Positions 1-10,336 of a stretch of DNA of 64,000 nucleotides are shown in pieces. Origin of the DNA: Anthoceros angustus. Its lineage: Eukaryota; Streptophyta; Anthocerotopsida; Anthocerotales; Anthocerotaceae. The stretch lies in contig MU008174.1 in the NCBI GenBank assembly GCA_010909165.1, forward strand, positions 558,001-622,000. The letters are read 5' to 3'. The position numbers were made by a program, and so were the translations under genes. Position 1 is the stretch's first letter. The number at the start of each line of letters is the position of its first letter. The notes beneath the pieces are model-generated. The model was not told the DNA's origin. It did no database searches and saw nothing but the letters and a program-made list of their open reading frames with translations.

Positions 1-76
1 TCAAAAACTCACGTACATACCTCAAAAAGCGTAGCGAGAGAATAAGAACTTACGCCTTCAAGAGATACCAGGTTGC

Positions 77-271
77 TTGCTCTCCCAAGCTAGATTATCC
101 AAGACTTATTGGGCAGAGGCCATTCTTTCAGCAACCTATCTCATCAATAGACTGCCGACATCTGCAGTCCAAGGTATGACACCTTATGAAGCCTTTATTG
201 GTAGGAAGCCTTCAATCGACCATCTTGAGTTTTGGATCTCCGCTTATGTCTTTATACCTAAAGCACGGTGA
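77..271 (+). pseudogene. Copia integrase, C-terminal part
   Basis: The open frame carries the segment that follows the catalytic core of Copia integrases: a YWAEA motif, then TYLINRLPTSA and the TPYEAF..RKPSIDHL block. These residues are highly conserved in plant Copia pol. The frame has no true ATG start and breaks soon after the HLEFW stretch, where intact relatives read HLRVFG. The catalytic D,D,E residues are not in the window. This is a remnant. Confidence 0.85.
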
Positions 272-840
272 AGCTAGATCCTAAGGGCCAAGTATACTTT
301 CATTGGCTACAGAAGGCATCAAAGGATACAAACTATTTGATCCTGCTGGAAGCTCTTATATGCGAGTGTCACTTTTAATGAGTCCCATATACTTTCACCT
401 TGTTAGCTCCTGCGGACACTCCTCATGATGTTCTTCCTCCCGAGAACACCGAGTATTCATCTTTTGATGATCATGATTTCATAACTCAACATATTGTCCT
501 GCTCCTGTTCACATTGTTGCACCTATCTGCAGAGGAGGAGGAGCTACATATCCTCGGCCTCGTGGGCCTACGACTCGGATCCCGAAGAACCTCAACACCT
601 TGAGGACATCCCGATCTCAGAGGACACCAAGAACCTCTTGAGGATGATTATCAGTCGAAGATGAGCCCGCTTCTCCTATACGAACCACTCATGAAGAGGT
701 CGCGTTGATGATGAACAACACCAAGGTACAACGAGAACTAGACCGATTATTTGGGACCTGGGATGGAAAGAACCACCCCTGGGATACCTTGCTACCTTTG
801 ATGATCCTATTTCTCCCTTCTCCCTTTTTCACCAGGCTGT

Positions 841-1680
841 CTATAAAGCCACTGTTGATCCCGAAGAACCTCTGACCTTGAAACAAGCATTTTCCTCTCC
901 AGAGAAAGACTTGTGGAAAGTAGCAGTAGATTCTGAGTATAACTCATTAGTTAAAAACTCGACATGGGAATTGGTGAAACCACCTAAGGGCAGAAAAATA
1001 GTGACTAGCAAGTGGGTATTCAAAATCAAACGAAAGGGTGATGGTTCCATTGAGAGATACAAGGCACGATTAGTGGCTAGAGGGTTTACCGGATCACAGT
1101 TTAGATTATCTACCCCATGCCACTTATGCACCGTTGCCAAGTTTGCCTCCCTAAGAATGATCTTAGCCTTAACCACACAACATGACCTTCACCTCCACAT
1201 GATGGATGTCAACCCGCATGGACGTCTACAAGAGGAGATCTATGAGAGACAGGCTATGAGGTCAAGGGAAAGGAAGATTGGGTGTGCAAACTTATTAATT
1301 TTATGGCACAAGCAATCGAAAAGAATGGAATGTCATCATACATGTCAAGCTAGTTAATCGTGGCTTCAAACGAAGCAAAGCCGATGCTAGCATGTACATA
1401 TTGAAATCGAAGTGATATAATTTACCTTCTACTTTATGTCGACGACTTGTTTATGGCCTCATCTTCCTTATCCCTCCCAGAAATCAAGGCATGGTTACGA
1501 AGTCATTTTGAGATGGTGATCTAGAGATGACCTTATGCCCTTGGCGTTAATATCATCGGGGATAGAGGCAACAAAACTCTAAGCTTAGTTCAGACTAAGT
1601 ATATTAAAGAGAGTTTAACAAAATTTGATTAGAAGAAGCAACCCACTACCCCTTTGTTAGTGGCATTAGGCTCACCTCAA
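841..1680 (+). pseudogene. Copia reverse transcriptase, frameshifted
   Basis: The start of a Copia RT is clear: EYNSLVKNSTWELV, then SKWVFKIKRKGDGSIERYKA and RLVARGF at about 930-1,085. The middle is degraded, and the LDV catalytic strand reads as MDVNPHG near 1,200. A YVDD box (LLYVDDLFMA) survives at about 1,425-1,455 in another frame, followed by an ALGVNI strand near 1,540. At least three frame changes and internal stops separate these blocks. RT would copy the element RNA into cDNA; this copy cannot be translated as one protein. Confidence 0.85.
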
Positions 1681-2489
1681 ATATGAGCCCTAAAAGCGGT
1701 CACGAAGCATGATATCGGCGGTACCATGTAGACATCTTTTGACACCACGATTTGCATGCCGCTTCCAAGGGCACGACAAGCAGAAGTTGTTGCATATTCC
1801 AACATTCGTGCCACCGGAAGGAACATTGGCTATCGTCAAACGTATCTTGATACCTCAAAGGAACTATGCACACCGGATTGACTTACAAGTACAAACCCGG
1901 CATACCCAATTTAATCCTAACGACCGATGTCGACTATGCGTGATCCGCATAACAGAATCAGATCCGGCTATGTTCTACTATTGGGAGGTGCTCCAATCTC
2001 TTGGTCAAGTAAGAAACAACCTACAATTGCTTTGTCATCACGAGTCAGTATAGAGTTCTAACCTAGTCTCAAAGATATAGTTTGGTGTAGGTTAGCTTTG
2101 GGCGAACTTGGTCACCCCAACATAATCCCACACCTTTGTTCGTGATAGTCAAGGGGCCATAGCCTAGCTAGAAATCCTGCCTTCCACTCAACAAAGCACA
2201 TAGCAATTGAATACCACTACATTCGAAATGCTAGAAAACAAAACAATAGACATAAATTACATCCAAACTCGGGAAAATAAATATATTAACCAAGTCATTA
2301 GGTCGTGATTTACATCTTAGACACATGAAGAGTTTAGGAATACATGAGCTCAAGACTAACATAGTAAGCTAGTGGAACTAACTACAAACCACATAGTCGG
2401 TCTAGCATCTCAAGATCGCCTCTTCTTAAGTAGTCCTCCATATCCTTAGCTTCCCGCTCCAATGCCCAAACAGATTCTATACATAAAAC

Positions 2490-2888
2490 TTAGAAGTCAA
2501 GTTTGGAAATAGTGAAAAATATTGAAGTTACTAACTTGTATGTAAACTTACTGTAAAGGTGTTTCGTATGTCCTTCATACTCCTCACATGGGGAAGCACC
2601 TAGCCATACCATCTTTATTCCCTTTTTATGGCATATGTACTCAGTGGGAGCCTTATGATCATTTGGACCCCCTGGAAATATGAGGTAGGTAGCCTTTACT
2701 AGATTCCCGGCCGGTAGGTAGGAATCAACCACTTTCTCTTTAATATTCTCCTCATGGGATGCACGTAGTGGGATAGCAAACCTCACATGGCTTGTGCCCA
2801 CACATTTATCATCATCTGCATCAAAAATATTTTTCTTTTTAAGTATGCTTGAAACCAGCTTACAAATAGGGGAACCTTCTACCCTCAC
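2490..2888 (-). CDS. Unrecognised ORF, probable 3' exon of the neighbouring minus-strand gene
   Basis: This is a minus-strand frame of 132 codons with no family I recognise. It contains a DDDKCVGTSHVRFAIPLR stretch, then HEENIKEKVVDSYLP, and ends in ISKLDF. There is no ATG at its start, and the sequence just upstream looks like an acceptor-side intron region (TACTTAAAAG before KNIFDADDDK). It is therefore more likely an exon than a whole gene. The second copy of this stretch (about 3,320-3,690) lies in the other half of the tandem duplication and is broken by small deletions. It lies 3' of the two-exon gene at 3,705-4,303, on the same strand, and could be its continuation. Confidence 0.45.
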   Translation of the reverse strand: MRVEGSPICKLVSSILKKKNIFDADDDKCVGTSHVRFAIPLRASHEENIKEKVVDSYLPAGNLVKATYLIFPGGPNDHKAPTEYICHKKGIKMVWLGASPCEEYEGHTKHLYSKFTYKLVTSIFFTISKLDF

Positions 2889-2929
2889 TCACATTTCTTC
2901 TCAAAGATATAGTTTGGTGTAGGTTAGCT

Positions 2930-3217
2930 TTGGGCGAACTTGGTCACCCCCAACATAATCCCACACCTTTGTTCAGTGATAGTCAAGGGGCCATAGCCTT
3001 AGCTAGAAATCCCGTCTTCCACTCCAGAACAAAGCACATAGCAATTGAATACCACTACATTCAAGAAATGCTAGAAAACAAAACAATAGACATAAATTAC
3101 ATCCAAACTCAGGAAAATACGGCCGATATATTAACCAAGTCATTAGGTCGCGATTTACATCTTAGACACATGAAAAGTTTAGGAATACATGAGCTCAAGA
3201 CTAACATAGTAAGCTAG
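2930..3217 (+). pseudogene. Copia RNase H, C-terminal half
   Basis: This 95-codon open frame holds the end of the Copia RNase H domain: SDSQGAIALARNP, FHSRTKHIAIEYHYI and ADILTKSLGRDLH. It includes the conserved D of SDSQ and the TKHI/EYHYI histidines. The first half of the domain (CDADWAG, STEAEY) is not seen upstream in readable form. A degraded version lies at about 2,090-2,372. The C-terminus ends where Copia pol normally ends, so the region after 3,217 should be 3' UTR or LTR, but no LTR is recognisable. Confidence 0.85.
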
Positions 3218-3704
3218 TGGAACTAACTACAAACCACATAGTCGGTCTAGCATCTCAAGTTCTGCCTCTATTTCTAAATAGTCTTCATAGTATTCCTTAG
3301 CTTCGCTCCAATGCCCAAAGCAGATCCTATTCACATAAAATTTAGAGTCATGTTTGGAAATATAAAAATAAATAAGTTACTAACATATGTAAACTTCTAT
3401 AAAGGTGCTTTGTATGTCCTTCATACTCTCACATGGGGCACCAACCATACCATTTTGATTCCTTTCTTATGGCAAACATATTACTGGGGGGTAATGATCC
3501 TTTTGGACCCCCACATATGTAGGTAGCCTTTACAAACTTCCCAGGTAGGTAGATCAACCACTCTCTTTAATATTCTCCTCATGGGATGCTTTGTGGGATA
3601 GCAATCCTCAAGTGGCTTGTGCCACACACTTTATCATCATCCATCAAAATATTTTCTTTTAAGTATGCTTGAAACCAGCTTACAAATAGGGGAACCTTCT
3701 ACCC

Positions 3705-4303
3705 TCACTCACATTTCTTCTCAGCATATCCTACTCCTATGCTCTCCTTGAGGGCATTGGCCCCATCGGCATCACCGAAGTCTTCACCGACACAAGGGTA
3801 TGATCTCCAGCTTGGGCTTCCCTCACATACAGCTTGGCGAGGTGTCTTCATCGAATCACCGATGAACTCATCTTCATCAGGCTCCACTTCAAGGTCGTCA
3901 TAGCATGGTGGATCCGTCGTCATTGGTGAACTAGGCGACGAAGCTCGGATCCTGCGAAAATTGGGCAACTCCGGTATGTTATGATCTTCACTACGGCTCC
4001 TTGATGAAGGTGGTGAAGATTGTCGATAGGGGACTTCACCGGCACCTAATAACAAGCAAAGTGATTAGGAAAGAGAACCAATGAAAATGCAGAGATATTT
4101 TGGTAATTTCGAAATACTAGAAATAAGGTGTTTATTTTATGGGACTCACGTTTGCTAGCTGGATTCTCAAGAGCTTCAACCAGGACTTGTGATTTGCTAA
4201 TCCTTGTCTGAATATTGAGGAAATCCAGCCCATCATCAGCATCTTCAGCCTCATCCCCGATGCGATAGACTGGACTCCAAGGATTTGCACCAGGAACATC
4301 CAC
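3705..4303 (-). CDS. Two-exon hypothetical gene fragment
   Basis: Two minus-strand exons join in frame across a 104-bp intron at 4,046-4,149. The donor reads AAAC/GTGAGT and the acceptor TTATTAG/GTGCC, both good plant sites. The upper exon encodes VDVPGANPWSPVYRIGDEAE and an acidic stretch to NPASK. The lower encodes a Ser/Pro/Arg-rich part, then EVEPDEDEFIGDSM and ends AEKKCE. The last codons fall on the edge of the Copia-linked tandem duplication, and a GTGAGT there could be another donor. I do not recognise the family. The clean intron suggests host origin. The 5' end is unresolved, because a stop lies just upstream of 4,340. Confidence 0.5.
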
Positions 4304-4333
4304 GCCGGCAGAATCGTGGAGCCCACATGATAA

Positions 4334-4612
4334 TCACATGCCACAGAGAATTGTGGCTGGACTCCTCAGCGCCCCCGACACGGGGGCGGCCTTGAAGCGG
4401 AGCGCGCGGGAGGCCACCGCCTCACCATGGAGGGATCCGCCGGGTGGGGGAGATATGAGACTGAGCCTAGAGTGCTTAATCTGAGTTTGCGAATCTCGAC
4501 CCATTTTTCGAAAGACACACTCGCAAGTCCCCATCCAGTCGATCTGACCTTTTAAGCTGCGAGTTTCGATGAATCTCTGCATATTTACCCCGTATGACCA
4601 CACGGATGACAA
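4334..4612 (-). other. GC-rich ORF of unknown status
   Basis: A 92-codon minus-strand frame covers a GC-rich patch (4,370-4,450), unlike its AT-rich surroundings. It begins MSSVWSYGVNMQRF with a real ATG and stops just upstream of the two-exon gene. It may be a 5' exon or leader of that gene, but no splice pair could be fixed. No family recognised. Confidence 0.25.
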
Positions 4613-4759
4613 CTATGCAAGGGATTTGGTATAGATTTTCTTTCAGCTATTAGGTTTAATTCTTTTAAGCTTATAGCTTCTCATTAAGTGGGAGCTTAAG
4701 CATGTTTTAGGCCTCATTTTGAAGCTAGTTCTCACCCCTACATTCATAGTGAGTGGGAG

Positions 4760-5026
4760 TGATGAAATATATCTAGGTTAGGGCAATATTCATTAGGGCA
4801 CCTTACTTAAACATTATTATATATCTAGGGCATTAAGTAGTTACTTAATTAGTTGCTCTAGGTAGTTAGTTGTTATATTAGTTACAACCAACTGACGGTT
4901 ATAACAACTTATGGTTATAACCGCCTAACCACCTAACCACCTTGCCTATAAATAGGCTTTGTACTTTCTATTATATACATTGTAATGCAAACATCTTTAT
5001 GCTAGAGCTTAGCATGATTTTCATCA
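4760..5026 (+). repeat. Copia LTR, 267 bp
   Basis: The segment begins TGATGAAA and ends TTTCATCA, an 8-bp inverted pair of the TG..CA kind that bounds LTRs. It is followed at once by an initiator-Met-tRNA-type primer site and preceded by a purine tract (GAGTGGGAG, 4,751-4,759). A TATA box lies inside. The purine tract on the left and the primer site on the right mean that this LTR faces element sequence on both sides. Confidence 0.85.
4947..4954 (+). promoter_or_regulatory. LTR TATA box
   Basis: TATAAATA inside the LTR, 73 bases before its end, where the U3/R promoter of a Copia LTR is expected. Transcription would run rightward into the element. Confidence 0.6.
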
Positions 5027-5040
5027 TGGTATCATAGCGA
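5027..5040 (+). other. Primer binding site (initiator Met tRNA)
   Basis: TGGTATCATAGCGA directly follows the LTR. It differs by one base from the standard plant Copia site TGGTATCAGAGC, complementary to the 3' end of initiator methionine tRNA, which primes minus-strand cDNA. Confidence 0.85.
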
Positions 5041-5135
5041 CTTTCTCTTGATGCTAGAGCTACTTTCCTATTTCCTCTAAGGCATCCATTCTCCTATGCT
5101 TCCTTTCCAATTAGATTTTTAAATGGAACTTCGCG

Positions 5136-5675
5136 GTGGAGATCTCGCTTTTGGTAGCAAATGGATCAAGCTCAGCATCATGCTTTAAGGATGCACAATT
5201 TGTGCATCAAATCCTTGCCCTTGCACCATGGATTTTCATCATTCTCCTCCGACATAAGAGTGAGGCTTTCGACTGCTTCAAGTCATATGTGGCCTATGCA
5301 CAACGACAGACATCCAGCAAGGTTCGAATTCTTCGAACGGATAATGGTGGTGAGTACACCAGCAATGCCTTTGCTTCTTTCTGTCAGGAGGAAGGCATCC
5401 TGCATCAATTCACAGTACCCTATACACCAGAATAGAATGCTTTTTCGGAACGCAAGAACAGAACTTTGCAAGAAGCCACCTTAGCTTCCCTTTCCTTTGC
5501 TGGACTTACCCGTGGGTATTGGGATGAAGCTTTGATGGCAGCTAATTATGTTCAGAACCGTCTTCCCACTAAGGAGCTTGGTGCAGTCACTCCCTTTGAG
5601 CGATGGACTGGCAAGAAACCCCGAATCAACCATCTTCGCATCTTCGGAGCGCCAGCATATGCAAGACTCTACTGA
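5136..5675 (+). pseudogene. Copia integrase core
   Basis: The frame reads FKSYVAYAQRQTSSKVRILR, then TDNGGEYTSNAF (second catalytic Asp), and after 5,430 FSERKNRTLQEA (catalytic Glu). YWDEALMAANYVQNRLPTK and TPFERWTGKKPRINHLRIFG follow. A TAG replaces the Gln codon of the PEQN box at about 5,431. The first catalytic Asp lies in the deleted part. Integrase inserts the cDNA into the host chromosome; this copy cannot. Confidence 0.9.
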
Positions 5676-7590
5676 TGAAATAGTCACGACTGATACAAGC
5701 CATGATGATGAGGAGGCTACTTCAGGTACTCCTGATATTGAGGAGACTGTTGCTGTTGACAATCTAGAGTCTGACCCTGAAGAAGAGCGTCCTACCTTAC
5801 GTCGTTCTACACGTATTCGTAGACCTATGTCAGAGTGGAAGGAGCCTCCATACACTGCCCAAGTAGTTACATCCTCGCCTTAGCACTCAGTGTTTCAGCC
5901 TCTCTAGGAGAGCCCGCTACCTATAAGGAAGCCTTAGAAGGTCCGGAGGCACCCTTTTGGCAAGCTGCTATAGACTCCGAGTACCAGTCACTTATTAAGA
6001 ACCAACCTTGGAAGCTAGTTGACCTTCCCAAAGGTAGAAAACCTGTAGCATGCAAGTGGGTTTTCAAGAAAAAGCTAAACACTGATGGTACTGTAGGGAG
6101 ATATAAAGCACGCCTTGTGGCAAAGGGATATAGCCAGATTCCAGGTCTTGATTACAATGAGACATTCGCACCTGTAGTCAAGTCCACATCTCGTTAGGAT
6201 TCTCTTGGCAGCGACTCATTACAATCTCCTAGTACACCAACCGGATGTTAAACGCCTTTCACGAATGGCTTACTCGAGAGGAGGACATTTACATGAGTCG
6301 GCAAGGTTTGTCATCGACGAGGACAAGGTTTGTAAACCTCAAGACACTTTATGGGCTTAAGCAGGCCTCCAGACCCTGGTATGAGGTATTTCACAAGCTT
6401 CTCATCGAGCTAGGATTCACTTGCCTAGATGCGATACAAGCGTATACATCCCGTGGGATGGAAATGCACTTTGTAATTCTACGATCTATGTGGATGATAA
6501 CTTCCTATTTAGTAATTCGCCCACCTTATGGCTCGTGATTGCATATCCCGCTTTCTCTTTGAAATGACCCGTAGGTATTGGGCTGAGCTTTGATGGCGAC
6601 TGTTCGAACCGTCTTCCCACTAAGGAGCTTGGTGCAGTCACTCCCTTTGAGCGATGGTGGCAAGAAACCCCAACCATCTTAGCATCTTGGAGCGCCGGCA
6701 TATGCAAGACTCTCATGAAATAGTCACGGCGTGCAAGCCATGATGATGAGGAGGCTACTTGGTGTCACGATATTGAGGAGGCATTGCGTTGACAATCTAA
6801 GTCGACCACGAAGAGCGTCCTACCTTACGTCGTTCTACGCGTGTCGTAGACCCTATGTCGAGTGGAAGGAGCCCATACACCGCCTGTAGTTACATCCTCG
6901 ACAGCACTCGGTGTTTCAGCTCTAGGAGCCCGCTACCTATAAGGAAGCCTTAGAAGGTCAGGAGGCACCCTTTTGGCTGCTAGACTCTTTGAGTATCCGG
7001 TCACTTATTAAGAACCAACCTTGGAAGCTAGTTGACCTTCCCAAAGGTAGAAAACCTGTAGCATGCAAGTGGGTTTTCAAGAAAAAGCTAAACACTGATG
7101 GTACTGTAGGGAGATATAAAGCACGCCTTGTGGCAAAGGGATATAGCCAGATTCCAGGTCTTGATTACAATGAGACATTCGCACCTGTAGTCAAGTCCAC
7201 ATCTGTTAGGATTCTCTTGGCCATAGCAGCTCATTACAATCTCCTAGTACACCAACTGGATGTTAAAACTGCCTTTCTGAATGGCTTACTCGAGGAGGAC
7301 ATTTACATGAGTCAGCCCGAAGGGTTTGTCATTAACGAGGACAAGGTTTGTAAACTCCTCAAGACACTTTATGGGCTTAAGCAGGCCTCCAGAGCCTGGT
7401 ATGAGGTATTTCACAAGCTTCTCATCGAGCTAGGATTCACTTGCCTAGATGCTGATACAAGCGTATACATCCTGTGGGATGGAACAGACTTTGTAATTCT
7501 CACAGTCTATGTGGATGATAACTTCCTATTTAGTAATTCGCCCACTCTTATGGCTCGTATCAAGCATATCCTGCTTTCTCAGTTTGAAAT
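5510..7590 (+). repeat. Tandem duplication in Copia 2, about 1.05 kb x 2
   Basis: Sequence from the integrase YWDEAL block through the RT palm occurs at 5,510-6,565 and again at 6,566-7,590. The first copy is clean on its left side and degraded on its right; the second is degraded on its left (6,566-6,985) and clean on its right. The two clean halves together make one uninterrupted Copia segment. Confidence 0.9.
5835..6560 (+). pseudogene. Copia reverse transcriptase, first (degraded) copy
   Basis: The N-terminal RT block is readable ([40 protein letters not shown]), but from about 6,190 the sequence carries many small changes against its twin at 6,989-7,840. CTG in the twin is repeatedly CCG or TCG here, and CAG is CGG. 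The LDVKTAFLNG block reads out of frame as PDVKRLSRMAY, and the YVDD region is broken. This is the decayed half of a tandem pair. Confidence 0.85.
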
Positions 7591-7840
7591 GACTGACTTG
7601 GGCGAACTCACCTTTTCACTGGGTGTACAGTTTCACCTCAACAGGACTGAAGGTACCATAGACATTCATCAGGAGCACTTCGTCCATCAGCTCCTTGAAC
7701 GTTTTCATATGCTTGATGCCAAACCTGTTGCCACCCCTATGGCCCTTGGCGAGAAGCTGTCTCTGGAGCAATGCCCTGTTACTGATGAAGAGAAGTCGAT
7801 TATGAACAAGGTTCCTTATAGACAAGCTGCGGATCCTTGA
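6989..7840 (+). pseudogene. Copia reverse transcriptase, long open copy
   Basis: A continuous 283-codon frame spans most of the RT domain: [75 protein letters not shown], and the catalytic box as VYVDDNFLFS (usually YVDDM/LL). It ends in the thumb region near VPYRQAADP, where a frameshift precedes RNase H. There is no ATG at its start because the frame is the middle of a polyprotein. The enzyme would be active only as part of a complete Pol. Confidence 0.9.
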
Positions 7841-8462
7841 TTTATCTTGCTGGTTGGACTCGTATGGACATAACACGAGCAGTGGGAGCTGTAAGCCAGT
7901 TTTTAGAGAATCCTGGGCAGCCCCACTGGACTTCTTTTTAAGCGGATATTTAGATACCTCAAGGGTTCAGCTCGTAAAGGACTGCGTTTTTCGAAGGCCA
8001 AGGATGGTTTGAGTCTCACAGCTTACTGTGATGCGGATTGGGCAGGGGACCCAGACACCCGTCGCAGTGTGGCAGCCTATTGCACATTCATGGGCAACTC
8101 AGCTGTTTCATGGAGCAGCAAGAAGCTATTTACAATCTGTTTATCGTCAACAGAAGCTGAGTATGCACCATGACTCATGCTGCGAAGGAGATTATTTGGA
8201 TCCGAAGTTTTTGAAAGGACTTGGCCAGCTACAGCCTGGACCCACCACCTCTCGGGGTGATAATCAATCCGCAATCGCACTCATTAGAATCCGAGTGTTC
8301 CATGCTCGATCAAAGCACATCGAGATCAGTCACCATTTCATACGTTAGGCAGCTGAACAAGGAGAGGTAATTGTATCCTATGTTCCTACAGAGGACAATG
8401 TTTCAGACTTGCTTACAAAAGCACTCTCCAAACCTGTACATGATAAGCATACACTAGGCTGA
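7841..8462 (+). pseudogene. Copia RNase H, frameshifted
   Basis: The pieces are RYLKGSARKGLRFS, AYCDADWAGDPDTRRSVAAY, SWSSKKLFTICLSSTEAEY, SRGDNQSAIALI and SKHIEISHHFIR, ending VPTEDNVSDLLTKALSKP. The catalytic D (CDADW), E (TEAEY) and D (DNQSAI) are all visible, but in different frames, and a stop falls inside the HFIR block. RNase H would remove the RNA strand during reverse transcription. The terminal stop at about 8,460 marks the end of Pol. Confidence 0.85.
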
Positions 8463-8525
8463 GGCATTTGCTTGATTCCTGCTGTTTCCACCAAGGGCAC
8501 TGCCCATTAGCTAGGTTTTAGGTTC

Positions 8526-9270
8526 TAATCATCCAGTGGGAGTTGCTTGCCCTGTCTCTTCAGGATATTCACCAGGTCTTCTCGAGCCTGATCTGCTTTG
8601 GCAAATTCTTCCTTGAGGGCTGCACAACCACATGGACAGTTAAAGTTTTTCCTAGCATAGGACAGAGTTTTAGAGCAATGTTGTCATACAGTCACTTACA
8701 TCCATATTCCACTCTCACCCCTCTCAGTAACATGAGGGGTAGGTTTCTCCTTTGCAGTTGTGTCACAGTTCTTCTTTTCTCCATGCTTCAGAGAGTCGTT
8801 GCTGCTGTTCTTCTTGCTTGTTTCTTCACAGTCTGCTTTGGGCTCTTCCTAGCAAGCTTCACTCCCCATTCCTTTTCCATGTAAGCTTCATCATCCGAGT
8901 CCACTGGCAGAGGTATCTTCATGTAGGTCTTCAGCTCTTCCTTGTCACAAGCCACACTAGCTACTCCCTTCTTTCCCCTTTGCTCAGTCTCCTTGCAAGT
9001 TGCTTGGTGGAAGTCAGCAGCTGGCGCAGCATACACATTTCGAGGATTTCCCTTGCCATCGAAGTTCTGGAGTCGCCTTGCTGTCTTCGCCTTCGACCCT
9101 TCAGCTGGGAATGGAGCGCCTCTTGGGGAGTAGAAGGACACTAAGCTGGACTCAAGACAGTACATTGCGTGAAGACAGGACTGCCTCTCAGTGAACTTCT
9201 GGACGGGTATCCAGATCCTCTCGCAGTTGAGGCATCTCAATCCTTGGATTGAATCACCCATGGAGCACAA
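8526..9270 (-). pseudogene. Antisense coding relic beyond Copia RNase H
   Basis: A minus-strand frame of 160 codons (9,270-8,788) begins near MGDSIQGLRCLNCERIW, with a CxxC pair, continues through a Lys-rich part, and ends KKQARRTAATTL. After a frameshift it continues as HGEKKNCDTTAKEKP, stops, and resumes as NFNCPCGCAALKEEFAKADQ to LPLDD and a stop at about 8,526. A GTAAGT..CTAG pair at 8,652-8,699 would join the last two parts in frame, but 48 bp is short for a plant intron. No family recognised. It lies between Copia RNase H and a possible Copia end, in antisense, as captured host sequence or an antisense ORF of the element. Confidence 0.4.
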
Positions 9271-10336
9271 GTCAAGTCTAATGTGGGAGGCGGCCAGGAT
9301 CCGAGAGCCGGAGAGGAAGGAGGTGAGCCGTGGCAGGAGATCACTAGCATCAACAGATTACATGTAGGCGGGGATCAGCCATCGCCTAGTTATAGGGAGA
9401 GTGGAGCGCAATTAGAAGTGAGCGTAAGGCACAACTTCACGCTCAACTTGTGGAGCGCAGGACTCATTGCCATTCAAGGCCAGCCTGCCTTAAAAGGACA
9501 GAATCTTTCAGACTTTAGTTTACTTCCCATTTTTGAAAATTAGAACTAAGTGGGAGTATTAGAATAGCTTAAATAACTGGATAAATAAGATCAGTTATAT
9601 AGCTATGGGTAGTTACTTATTTTCAGTTCAAGCAGTTTAACTACCGAAGCGCTACTATGCCTATATGGCTTATTTCCCCTTTATTGAATATAACGCTTTT
9701 CTCTCGTACTTGCTTCCTGCCTTCTTGCACATGCCCTGGCTTGGTTTGACCACCGCCTAGAGCTAGATCCCGCCATCCATGGCGTACACACACCCGCTTT
9801 TATGCCAGCCTTTGTAGGCCTCTTACTCTATCTTGCGTCTAGAGACGCCATAAAGCAAGCCTGATTGTGCTTGAAGCAAACACACCTTCTGAATCATTGT
9901 AGGCGCATTGATCAATCCATGCCAAAAGACACTACAATATGCTCGCTCTCCTCCGACCAACACTTCTTTTGTCCCTTCTTGCCTTTCTTTCCAACTTTTC
10001 CTTCCTTCTTACGATGAATTTGCAATAAATTCCCCATCATTCTTCCACGTCTGATCCCAATCCTCTACCACCAATGCCTTGCAGTGACTTGACCCTGAGC
10101 AAATGCTCTTGCACCTTCAAAGGTCCCGTGCTCTTGTCCCCACACTGCCATCCATCTCAGCTAAATAACAACTTTCCGCCACAGTTGCTCCCACATTCCT
10201 TCGGCCCCTAGCTCATTGACTTCCCCCCACTCGACGAGTGTTCCTCCGTCCCAAATTGTCACGATCCACCGGTAGCGGCTATTGGATCCGCCACGATCAC
10301 CACTCATGTCCAAACTCACGAAGATGTAATCGGCAT
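9271..10336. other. Unassigned, probable retroelement ends
   Basis: No supported gene. A purine tract AAGTGGGAG at 9,549-9,557 precedes TATTAGAATAGC, the layout of a Copia 3' LTR start, but no partner LTR is present. The rest (9,700-10,300) holds no recognisable domain; open frames there are short. Confidence 0.3.

Larger units (their letters stand above)
1..3217 (+). mobile_element. Ty1/Copia retrotransposon remnant 1
   Basis: Pieces of a Copia pol lie in the expected order: integrase end, an acidic linker (about 280-840), reverse transcriptase and RNase H. Gag, protease and the integrase core are missing, either because they lie left of the window or because they were deleted. No LTR could be assigned at the right end. 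The frame is broken many times, so the element cannot move by itself. The integrase-RT-RNase H order is what separates Copia from Gypsy. Its right end is tandemly duplicated together with part of a minus-strand gene. Confidence 0.85.
2069..3722. repeat. Tandem duplication, about 830 bp x 2
   Basis: The stretch 2,069-2,898 is repeated at 2,899-3,722. Both units begin CTCAAAGATATAGTTTGG and run through the Copia RNase H end into minus-strand coding sequence. The first unit has lost many 1-4 base pieces in the RNase H part, while the second has lost pieces in its right half. The junction sits on a shared TCTC(A). Confidence 0.9.
4760..8462 (+). mobile_element. Ty1/Copia retrotransposon 2, internally deleted and duplicated
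   Basis: LTR, primer site, a short gag-like start (MELRGGDLAFGSKW, near 5,123), integrase, acidic linker, RT and RNase H follow in Copia order. Nearly all of gag, the protease and the integrase zinc finger are gone: the gag start runs within about 100 bases into the integrase core. A 1.05-kb part from integrase end to RT is present twice. No second LTR matching 4,760-5,026 is visible after RNase H, so the right end is lost or replaced. Confidence 0.85.

Noticed and set aside
8537-8544. AGTGGGAG after Copia RNase H as polypurine tract and LTR start
   Set aside because: It lies inside the antisense coding relic (codons for LPLDD), and the following sequence matches no LTR.
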